This document shows, one piece after another, positions 1 through 10,300 of a stretch of DNA of 64,000 nucleotides; position 1 is the stretch's first letter; every line of letters starts with the position of its first letter. The notes below the pieces were generated by a model that had not been told where the DNA came from, searched no databases, and saw only the letters and a list, made by a program, of their open reading frames with translations. Location of the stretch: the NCBI RefSeq assembly GCF_950023065.1, contig NC_088677.1, positions 76,471,469-76,535,468 of the forward strand. The letters run 5' to 3'. Source of the stretch: Planococcus citri (taxonomy: Eukaryota > Arthropoda > Insecta > Hemiptera > Pseudococcidae). The position numbers and the translations under genes are program-made.

Positions 1-576
1 AACCTGCTTTAGTACATAAAAAAATCATCAACATCGTTTTAAGTTCCCTGCTGGTTAAATTATTTCAGAATAGACTAAGAACCGGTTTCGAGTGTGTTTT
101 AATCTTCGAAGACGTCTGCTCCTATTTTCAATTCTGTATGCATTCCGTATTTAGGTGGAAAAATTTGAATTTTACTCCTCGAATTTTGAAAAAGGTTTCA
201 GTTCGTTCGATTTACGTAGATAGGTACCTATCTATATTTGAATTCATAATTTCAAACTGCTAGCTCAACTTCGTAATATCAGTTGGAATGAAATTGAAGC
301 CTGTATCTCTCGAATATTTCAATTTTCAACGAGTTAACGTAAAACTTCCTTCGAATACCTCCTGAAAATGTCCAAATCTGGAAAAATTTCCCTCCAAAAC
401 GACGCTGATTGGTTGCGAATAGTTCGAATCAACGAATCAAATCTCACCCACAACCTTGGCCTCTCTTCAATTGATAAAAAATTGCTAATTATTTCACACG
501 TGCTGATAACAACGTGAACCGGTTACGTACTTTATGTAATATTCTAGAAAAGGCTCAATTCAAAGTTTCATCTTAC
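1..576 (-). other. First intron of the CAD gene (partial)
   Basis: This stretch lies just downstream, on the minus strand, of the donor site that ends the CAD first exon (GTAAGA read from position 576). I see no open frame or repeat in it beyond AT-rich intronic sequence. The next CAD exon would lie beyond the left edge of the window. If the CAD call is wrong, this is simply unassigned intergenic DNA. Confidence 0.6.
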
Positions 577-670
577 CCACTTCTCCGCTGATTTCTTGAT
601 CGAAACCGAAGCCTTCTCCATGATAAATAATTCCATCGCTCAGGATCAAACTACACGGTTTCTTTTCCAT
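577..670 (-). CDS. CAD: CAD trifunctional pyrimidine-synthesis protein, first coding exon (partial)
   Basis: This is a 94-bp exon running from an ATG at 670 to a GTAAGA donor, encoding 31 codons plus one base. The peptide begins MEKKPCSLILSDG and continues through a G-GFGFD stretch to SGEV. That matches the start of the glutaminase (carbamoyl-phosphate synthetase small-subunit) domain of CAD, where family members read LEDGS..G..FG....GEVVFQTGMVGY. The phase-1 split after GEV and one G fits the next valine of that family. CAD (fly rudimentary) catalyses the first three steps of de novo pyrimidine synthesis in the cytosol. Only this exon is in the window; it lies head-to-head with CSN5. The call rests on about 30 residues, so it is likely but not certain. 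Confidence 0.72.
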
Positions 671-1411
671 TTTTTCGCTGTTATCACTACAGGAACCGGT
701 TGAAATCTGAATAAAACTTAAGCTAAAAATTCACAAACACAGAATTCACACACAGACGACAAAGTAAAATTAACGACTAACTAATCTCGTAGTTCATTAG
801 AAGGGTTTTGAGATTACACTAGTGTTATCGTAAACCGGAAAATTAATTAAAAATATTTTTTTAACACCTTCCTCAATCATCTTTTCAACGAGCACATGAT
901 TACTGATAGAAAATCTACCAATGAAATTTCAGCTGTTTGAGCCATTACTATAAATAAGTGTTGGAAATCACAGTTCCCTTTTCATCGTGTTTCCTTTCTC
1001 GAGTGGAAAAATTATGAATTGGTTTAGTTATCGTAATTTAGGTAATTTTACGACGTCTTCGACGATTAAATAATTAATTCGAGCGATAATAATTAATACG
1101 AACGCGATAATGAGAGATGAAAATGAGATGAAACAACTTCTACTAAGAATTTTTGCGTTACTAAAAGTGGCAACATTGCGTGATTCCGATTTCGGCCGAA
1201 TTTCTCCGAATCAATGCATGAGATGATGTTTTTGTTTCTGATTTTCTCGTTTGATCGATCCAAATTTAACTAAATTTTCACGTTTTGAGTTGATTTTACA
1301 TCACCTTTTAATCAATTTCGAAGCTGTAAAGGTCTGTTAATTAGTCCTCTTGTGATATGACATATTGAATAATCGATTTAGCGTATAGTTTATTAATTTC
1401 GAGTTGGCATA
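671..1411. promoter_or_regulatory. Shared divergent promoter region of CAD and CSN5
   Basis: The two start codons are 741 bp apart and point away from each other, so this interval must contain both 5' UTRs and promoters. It has no long open frame and no repeat that I recognise. A TATA-like stretch (tactataaataag, near 949) is the only core-promoter-like signal seen; its use is a guess. Upstream CSN5 exons or UTR introns cannot be excluded. Confidence 0.5.
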
Positions 1412-2649
1412 ATGGCGAGCACAAGTCAAGCTGCGATAGCTCAGAAGACGTGGGAAATGTCGAATAATATCGAGTATATTAGTCCGGTCGATGATATTTT
1501 CAAATACGACAGAAGACAGCAGCAAGATATTCTCACCGCTAAGCCTTGGGAGAAAGAGTAAGTGGATATTTACAGCCATCGTCAGTGTGTTTTTCACTAC
1601 TACATTGTAGACTTTGTTTACAGCCCACATTTCTTCAAAGATATCAAAATATCGGCGTTAGCTTTGCTGAAAATGGTCATGCATGCTCGTTCCGGCGGTA
1701 ACTTGGAAGTTATGGGATTGCTGTTAGGTAAAGTTGATGGAAACACTATGATCGTTATGGAAACATTCGCTCTACCCGTCGAAGGAACTGAAACAAGGGT
1801 TAATGCTCAAGCACAAGCGTACGAATACATGACAGCTTACATAGAATCGGCGAAATTAGTCAGTATAAGTGTCAATTATGCGTTGAAAGTACTCGAAATA
1901 GATGTTATTTGAAAAATTTTCGATACTACAGGTGGGTCGTTTAGAGAACGCTATCGGTTGGTATCACAGCCACCCTGGCTACGGATGTTGGTTATCAGGT
2001 ATCGATGTATCGACTCAAATGTTGAATCAAAATTTCCAAGAACCGTTCGTAGCCATCGTTATTGATCCAGTTAGGACGATCTCAGCTGGTAAAGTTTGCA
2101 TCGGAGCTTTCAGAACGTACCCGAAGGTGAGTTAAGATCAATTAGTTATCATCTCGATCGAATACTTTCACGAATTGAATTACGTTACAGGGATATAAAC
2201 CTCCTAACGAAGAACCATCCGAATACCAAACGATTCCGTTGAATAAAATCGAAGATTTCGGCGTCCATTGCAAGCAGTATTATTCGTTGGAAATAACCTA
2301 CTTCAAATCAGCCCTCGATAGGAAATTATTGGACTCGTTATGGAATAAATACTGGGTCAATACGTTGAGCTCGTCTAGTTTGATTACCAATGATGATTAC
2401 CTAACCGGACAAATTTGCGATTTATCTGAGAAATTAGAACAATCCGAGAGTCAGGTCGGACTTTACATTATGAGTGGCGATTTACACGAGAAAAAAGTCG
2501 AAGATAGGTTATCCAAAGCTACGAAGGATAGTAATAAGACCACCATCGAGATACTGCACGGTTTAATGGCTCAGACTATTAAGGATAAGTTGTTCAATAA
2601 TGTAAAGCTTAGAACCGATAGATGTATTGGTAGTTCGATGAGCGAATAA
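1412..2649 (+). CDS. CSN5: COP9 signalosome complex subunit 5 (JAMM deneddylase)
   Basis: Four exons (1412-1557, 1624-1858, 1932-2126, 2191-2649) join in frame to 344 aa; fly and human CSN5 are about 330 aa. All junctions are GT-AG. The MPN+/JAMM metalloprotease core is intact: the catalytic glutamate is E77 in NLEVMG, and the zinc motif is H139-S-H141 ... S149 ... D152 within WYHSHPGYGCWLSGID. The C-terminal helical part (SSSSL, SEKLEQSE, KTTIE..HGLM) is also typical of the family. CSN5 is the catalytic subunit of the COP9 signalosome and removes NEDD8 from cullins in the nucleus and cytoplasm. The C-terminus has a short lineage-specific tail after KDKLFNN. The start was chosen because MASTS...TWEMSNN aligns with the family N-terminus. 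The gene ends 293 bp before the next start codon on the same strand. Confidence 0.97.
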
Positions 2650-2942
2650 TGTTTTCCTGCGATTCTCCTTCTCGGTTTTGATTAATTTTGTATACTTTAT
2701 AATTTGTAATAGAATATATTGTAATTTACTCGTTTTGTTGTCGGAGATTCTTTCGAGTTTTGTAACGTCGTAAATACGCTTGATATTGAAATTAAACGAT
2801 TTATTTGTATCTCGTGTTGTTGAGTATTTTTTGTATTTCAAGTAATTCTTCCCGTAATATTATAGGTTACCTAATATAAAACGAAAACTTGAAATTGATT
2901 TTTTTTTTTTGTATCGAATACGTTTCAGTTTAATTACTTCAA

Positions 2943-3911
2943 ATGATGGATGATCCGGTCGACGCGTCCGAACTTCAAAAACTAAACGAAGAAAATGAAT
3001 TAGCTTTGAAAAAGCTCAAAGAAGCGAATAGCAAATTGAAAAACCTTCAAAAACAGTGTCAAGGTTTGCTGCGAATTTTTCAAAGCTCAGAATTTGAGTC
3101 ACGATGAATCTAACCAGGTATACTTTATCATTTAGAGTCGAATAATCAAATGAGCAAGCTAAAAGTCGAGATGGAAACCGTAGATTTGAGAGAATTAGCA
3201 CTAAAGAATATGATTTCGACGAAAACCGAGAAAGAAACCGTTCTCAGAACAGAATGTGAGGTAATTTCGAGTCCCAAATTTGTTCATGACTGATAGAATG
3301 ATACTGTGCGGTGTAGTTCCAATTTTGGTATTATTTTTAGAAAAAAATCCAACAGCTAGAAAATTTAGCGTGGAAAAGGAAAATCATCGCTGTGAAACTC
3401 GAGTTGGAGAAGAATAGCCGTCAACGTTATGAGAATCTGATGAAAAAGAAGATAGAACCGGCTGATTATCTAGAAATAGGTACAGTAATCGAGAAAAGTG
3501 AAATTCTTTTTGAAACTCACTATACTTGGGCACTAAACTTTCATCTTTGCTAATCATTGAACGTTTCTAAATTATAGGACATGAAAAAAAACTTCAAGAG
3601 AAGATGTATTTGAGAAATAAACTTGACCAGTTACAAAAAGAAGTAACCGAAAAACGTAAACTGAATGCTGAGTACGAAAAATCATGCCAGGATATTCAAA
3701 AGTCGAATGTAAGTACAATCATCGATTCTTTCCAATTGGTGTTTTATAATTATAGGTTATTTTATTTTTAAATGTTTACCTATTTCAGAATAAACACATG
3801 GAAACTATTCGAGAATTGAAGAAGAGTGTAGAAAACGTTGAAATCTTGATTGATCAGCAAAAAGAAGAATTACGAAAACTATCTAACGATGGAGCTGTCA
3901 TTAATGAGTAA
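2943..3911 (+). CDS. Small all-coiled-coil protein of unknown identity
   Basis: Five exons (2943-3063, 3136-3260, 3341-3479, 3578-3708, 3789-3911), all with GT-AG borders and matching phases, give a 212-aa protein. It is rich in Lys, Glu, Leu and Gln throughout (for example ELQKLNEEN, KIQQLENLA, LDQLQKEV, IDQQKEELRKL). Heptad-like spacing runs nearly end to end, with no signal peptide or membrane segment. I do not recognise the family; centrosomal, spindle or trafficking coiled-coil proteins are possible but I have no motif to choose among them. Two adjacent ATGs open the frame, and the first was used. The gene starts 293 bp after CSN5 on the same strand and is convergent with brm. Clean splicing across five exons makes a real gene likely. 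Confidence 0.8.
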
Positions 3912-4388
3912 CTTGAGAACTAATCTTTTTTTTTAGTATTTAGAGAATAAATAAATATTCATTATTTGTGAATCGTCTTCTTCATTTGATTTTAATAACT
4001 TGATAAGCATTATTATGAAGGGATTTCAAACATTCATACTGATTGAAGACCGCAATTAAGTTGGTAAAAATTGAATTAAATATGCCAGAGAGATACCTAA
4101 TCAACTAAACACACATCTTGAACGAATTCAACGCAATTTAAAATTAATTTGGCTTTATTACGTAAATAAATAGAACAAAAAAAAAAAAGAAAAAATGCAA
4201 AACTATACAAAAATTAAAAATCTAAAACTGTCGACGGTTCGTTGATTAAATTGATTCCTAAGGAAACCATTTCGATATATAAATAATACAAATCGTCTAT
4301 AAAATACAAACACTCGGGATTAAAAAAGCAGTTTCGTAGATTAATTAAGCGTAAAATTTAAAAATACTAATTGATAAAAGCAAAGCGA
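3912..4388. other. Convergent 3' ends of the coiled-coil gene and brm
   Basis: This is the stretch between the stop of the plus-strand coiled-coil gene and the stop of minus-strand brm. AATAAA-like signals lie at about 3948-3955 for the plus strand. For the minus strand, TTTATT at 4154-4159 reads AATAAA. An A-run follows at about 4178-4195. It has no open frame of note. Confidence 0.6.
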
Positions 4389-7300
4389 TTAAGAAGAGTT
4401 TTCCACTTCATTTCTAGCATCCATGAAGACCTTTTCAAGTTCGACTGAGTCGTTAAATATCACCGATTGGTCTTCGTTATATCTTTGGGCATTTTTGCAC
4501 AGCAATATGAAATCATATTCTAGCTCATCTATCGATGAATACTGCAAAAAAAATCACAAAAATTGGTTAACAAATTATATAGAATTTGAATTTTGAAATA
4601 AAGGTTCGGTGCAGTGAGCATGGTGAATTGTTGGTGAGACTGCTTTTGTCTAAGATTTTGATTTTTATGCTACATTTTTCTCGCTCAGTATCACAGAATG
4701 ATGGTGGGGGGGGGAGGGGGGCTCCAAAATTCACTTGAAACTTGATACGAAGATTCGAGGTACCTGAGGGCAATGACCCTGACTTTTTAAAATTTTTCTT
4801 TTCGCCTCAACCACGACTTTGAAATTCTCTTTGAAAACTTTAAATTAGTGTGCAAAGGGGGGGGGGGGTCCTAAATTGAAAACATTTTTTAAACAATTTT
4901 TCAGGGTATTTTCTACCACTGATGATATTTTTTCAGAATTTTTTGAATAATGGACACACCTCCATTTTATAAAGTCATTTCAAAACTTGTTTTTTGGTTG
5001 GCTATTTGAATACACGAAGGGTCACTTAAGAAGAACTCACTCAAACTGACATCCTTTGATTTTAACAAAACGAAACCAGATAGAAATATCATGTACAGTA
5101 TTTCATTATCCAGTGATTTTGATTAGGTAAATTTTCACTTGAATCTAAACACCTGAAATTTCAGGAGCAGCACCACCCACTGTTCAAAAAATTCTGAAAT
5201 AATCATTAATGGTAGAAAATACGCTATTCTTGGAAATTTACTATCGTGAAATCGCCGGAGAAATGCACACAATTTTGAGCTGGTAGAGACCAATTTAAAA
5301 AAAAGGGGGGGGGAATAATAGGTCAAGTGAATTTCTAAGAAGGACCAATCGTGTTAATAGGAATCAAAGTCAGGCTAAAGTTGATTCAGACGGTTTAAAT
5401 GACTTTTTTTGAAAATCTGGAAATTCCGAAATACCCTACGGAGGCTCCAGAACGACTGAAAAACCATCTCCAATCGACTCAGAATGTTGAAATTGAATTT
5501 GAGTATTTCAACTTTATTTAGCAAATGTTTTTGAAAATTTCATTCTTTGAAAATTTTGTTGCTGACTTCAGAACTGCTCAAAACGATTCGAAACAGTTTC
5601 TAATCGATGGTAAAATTTCGATTTTTCCAATTTGTAACCCAAATTAAATTTTTAAAAATTTTCCAAAAATCAAAAATAGTGCACTTTTAAGCGTTTGAAA
5701 TTTTGGTTTGTTATGTTTTTTTGGATGTTGCTTTTCTGGAAGCTCCAAAACTGCTCAAAATGGTGCAAATTTTTTTTCATTAATTGAGGGGGGGGGGGTG
5801 TGAAAATGAAGTAAACACCAAAATTCAGATTTCTAGGTCGATTTGAAAAAATGTTGATTTTTCGTATTTTTGGTGTAAATTGAATTTCCAGAAATTAAAT
5901 TATGCATTTTCAAATTTTGATTTTTTCCCACTAAGTTTCAAAAATTCTCCAAAAATCAAATAATAATGCACTTTTAAGCATCAAAAGTTTTGGTTCGTGA
6001 TGTGTTCTCGCATGCTTCTTTTCTGAAGGATCCAGGAACTGTTCAAAATTGTTCGAAACCTTTTCCAATCAGTTGAGATCATTTGAGGAGGGGGGGGGGG
6101 GGGGGTAGAAAATACGTTACATACAAAAATTCAGATTTTTAGATCAATCTGGGAAAATTTTGATTTTTTTTATTTTAATTAAATTTCCAAGAATCAAATA
6201 ATACACTTTCAAATTTTGATTTTTACCATTTTTGGGCCAAATTTAATCTTCAAAAATTCCTCAAAAATCAAATAATAATGCACTTTTAAGCATCTATAAA
6301 GTTTTGGTTCGTGATGTATTCTTGCATGCTTCTTTTCTGAAGGATCCAGAACTGTTCAAAATTGAAAATTGTTCGGAACCTTTCCCAATCATTTGAAGTG
6401 GGGGAGGGGGGTAGAAAATACGTTACATACAAAAATTCAAATTTTTAGATCAATTTGGGAAAATTTTGATTTTTTTATCTCAATTTAGTTTCCAAAAATC
6501 AAATAATGCATTTTCAAATTTATTTTAATTTTTACCATTTTTGGGCCAAATTTATTTTTCAAAAATTCTTCAAAAATCAAATAATGCACTTTTGAGCACT
6601 AGAAATTTTGAATTTCAAAAATTTTACAAAAATCAAAGAATGCAGATAAAAGCCCCATAAATTTTGGTTTGCGATTTGTTTTGTATACTCTTTTTTAGAA
6701 CGCTCCACTACTGCTTAAAACGATTCGAAATCATTTCCAATTGATGCGAGGGGAGGGGGGGGGGGGTGAAAATTGAGCGCATTCAAAAATTCAGGTTGCT
6801 CGATATATGTGGTGAAATGTTGATTTTTCTCATTTCAAACCCAAATTTAATTATCAAAAATTCTCCAAAAATCGAAAAATACTCTTTCAAGCAGAAAATT
6901 TTCATCAAGCAGAAAATTTTGGTTTGTGATTGATTTGAAAATTTTCTGCTAGATGGGATAGCTCCCTAGAGAGTCTAACGCAATTTCACCATGTTCACTG
7001 CAACAGTCTCCAAAACAAAAAAACTCTAAATTACTTTGCCATCGTTGATCTTGGTTTTAATTTTCTTAATATCAATGGGTTTTTTGATCATGTCGTAATA
7101 ATCGGGGAATTTCCTTCTCGAAGGCAATTTTTGGAACGGTTCGCTCAGCACTCGATCATCCCTGCGGAAAAAAACACACAAACCAATTAATATTCAAATT
7201 ATCAGACATTTTTCCAGGTACATATCTTTATTTATTATACTTGTAAAAAATACGCTAGTTCGAAACTTACTCGTTTTTGTATTCTATGACGATATCCATA

Positions 7301-10300
7301 ATACGTCTCATTTGCTTTTTCAATTTTTCATCGTTGACTTTGTCCGCTGGACGTTTTTTCTTTTGATAGGATACCGAAGGATCATCTTCATCGTCATCTT
7401 CTTCGATAATCGAGCCGCGTTTCTTTCGTTTCCTCGTCGCTCTCTTGGTGGTTTTGATTTCTTCGTCGTCGTCGTCTTCGTCATCATCGTAAGTATCGCC
7501 GATAGCCTACAGATTATTAAATATTATAATATGTATCATCTCGACTCAAAAAAATATTGATCGAGGTAATCACTCCGATAGATGTACCTTGCGCCATTCT
7601 TTTTCCGTTAAACTATCAGAATAGTCTACTTCTTTACGTGCTCTCGATCCACGTCCCATGCTCGCGTTTAATGTTTCTTGATCTTCTTCGATAGTCCATT
7701 TTTCAACCTGTAAAATTGAATTTAGATGAAAAAATTCCCATTTGGAATAATTATCGATGAAAAAGAAGCGTAGTGAGGGGAAATTACCTCTTCGTCATCT
7801 TTGACCAACCAGTCGGGTAACTCGGATTCCTCTATTAGACGTGATTTACGATTCGGGCCGAGTTTAGCATCTTCTCTACGTCTTTCTAGATCCATTTTTT
7901 GGAACGTTTCGAATTCAGTTTCGCTCCTAGCGATCATCTGGTTCACCGTTTCATCATCGGGTACTTCGTTTTCCTCCTAAAGTCGAAATTTCGCTACGAT
8001 TAAGCATCGGTTCATTTACACATTGGAAACGTGAAAAAAAGAGAGACTGTTGTACCTCGTCGTCGGCATCATCTTGATGCAAAATAGTCTGCAGGAATTG
8101 CTGTCTTTCGGATCCGGTGGATTTTTGATCGAACATACCAGCTTGGATAACTTTCTCGTCCATGTTCAACTTGTACCGAGCCGCGGCCAAGATACGTTCT
8201 TCGACCGAGTTCACCGTCATTAAACGTAACACGCGTACTTCGTTTTTTTGACCGATACGATGGGCTCGATCTTGAGCTTGTAAATCCTACGAAAAATTCC
8301 AGTTTTAGGGATTTTATCGAAATTAGGGATTTATTTTTTTTATAAAAATGACCAACTTGATGAGGATTCCAATCTGAATCGAATATAACAACCGAATCGG
8401 CGGATTGCAAATTTAAACCTAGACCACCGGCTCGTGTACTCAATAAGAATAGGAAGTATTCGCTGTCTGGGCTGTTGAATTTCTTCAGTAGATCTCCTCG
8501 ATCTTCAGATTTAGTCATACCGTCCAAACGTAGATATGTGAATTTACGCCAGTTCAGGTAATCTTCCATGATGGTCATTAGTTGGGTCATTTGACAAAAC
8601 AGCAATACTCTGTGACCGGTGGCTTTCAATTTAGGTAGGATTCTATCGAGTAGTTCAAATTTACCCGAGACACGGTACAGATCAGGTCTGAAAATCAGCA
8701 CAGATACGTTGAGAATATTTAGAATAACTTTCAAGTGTTGTAGAATTTTAAAACAAGCTGAGATAAATTTTAGTCATTAAAATTATTTCATTTTCTTACC
8801 CATTCGAAATACCATTAGATCCAACGTGTTCGTTGTATTTCTCCTCGATATGTTGGAACATGAAGGGGTGATTACATAATTTCCTCAATTGCACGATGGT
8901 ATTCATCAACGCTTTCGCTCCTCCTTTGCCTTGTTTACCTTTTTCCGAACCATCGGTGAGCAGAACACCTTTACTTTGCATGTGTCTGAAAAAAATTCCC
9001 ATTTTTCAATTCAATCCAATGAAAACTGATTACCACGTGTTTCGAAAATTGAGCTAACCTGTATAATACTCTTTGCAATCCGGACATGTCGCATTTAATT
9101 ATATACTCGACTTTATCAGGTAACTGAGATTCGACTTCTTTTTTCAAACGTCTGAGTAAGAATGGCCTTAATACTTTATGCAAACGACGAATAATCAAAA
9201 TAGTTTCTTCTTCGTTCAATTCGACCTTTGAAAAGAAAAAAATCAACATAATTATGATAACTCTGCAGTCTGCATAATCAATCTATGCAGATTTATTTTT
9301 CGTACCTTTTCACCGGTCGTGGCGAAAGGAGCGTTGAACCATTGCTCGAAAGTTGATACTGATTTGAAAATCGATGGTAATAAGAAATTCAGCAAGGCCC
9401 ATAATTCTGGCAGTTTGTTTTGCAAAGGTGTACCAGTTAATAGTAATCGATGAGATGCGATGTAATGAGTGTTTAATACTTGGGTCAGTTTACAGTGATG
9501 ATTCTTCATACGATGACCTTCGTCGATGATCATATATCTCCATTGAATCTGTAAAATTCGAAAATACCGTTGAATTTATGAATATTTCGAGAAGTATTTT
9601 TTACGAGGGTTGTACTCAATTTTTTCCAAAAAAAAGTAACTTTGGCAACTAAAAATGCTCGAAAAAGTAACCAATAAGTAAGCAAAAAAGTGACAAAACA
9701 TGAAAAAAATTTCAATGCGGAGAAAAATGACCCAAAACAAAACAAAACTTTTCAATTGAAATGTTCTGGTTTTTAATTTTAAAAAAGTTGTACCAATTTG
9801 CAACTTTTTGGTAAGAAACGAAAATTTTTGGTAAACAGCAAGACTTTTGAAAATCTTAACAAAAAGCAGGTCTTTTTTTTTGAGGAATTATTGGTAAAAA
9901 AGTAATATTTTTTATTTTTGCAAAAAAAAAAACAATATATTTGGGTGATTCTTGAAAAATTTTTTTTTAGCAACTGAAAGAAAAAAAATTGTAAAAAAGC
10001 AAGAGCAAGAAAGCTGAAAAAAGTAGGAACTTTTGTTAAATAATCAGGGCATAGAAAAAGGTACCCATTTTTTTCGCAATTTCTATCAAGAAAGTAAAAC
10101 TTGGACAAATTTTTGGAAAAATATGAGACTTCTTGGAATTTTCTCCAAAAAATAAGCCATTTTGCTAATGTAACAAATAACAGTTGTGTCATTTTGAAAA
10201 AGCAAGAATTTTCAAAAAATGTTGTCAAATTGCAAGATTTTGACAATTTCCGACAAAAAAACCTAGAATTTTGGTCAATTTTTCAAAAAAAGTTGAAATT

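Noticed and set aside
7312..7560. Hydrophobic plus-strand frame opposite brm exon 19
   Set aside because: It is the antisense shadow of the acidic/basic brm exon (GAC/GAA runs read as TTC/GTC), not a membrane protein.
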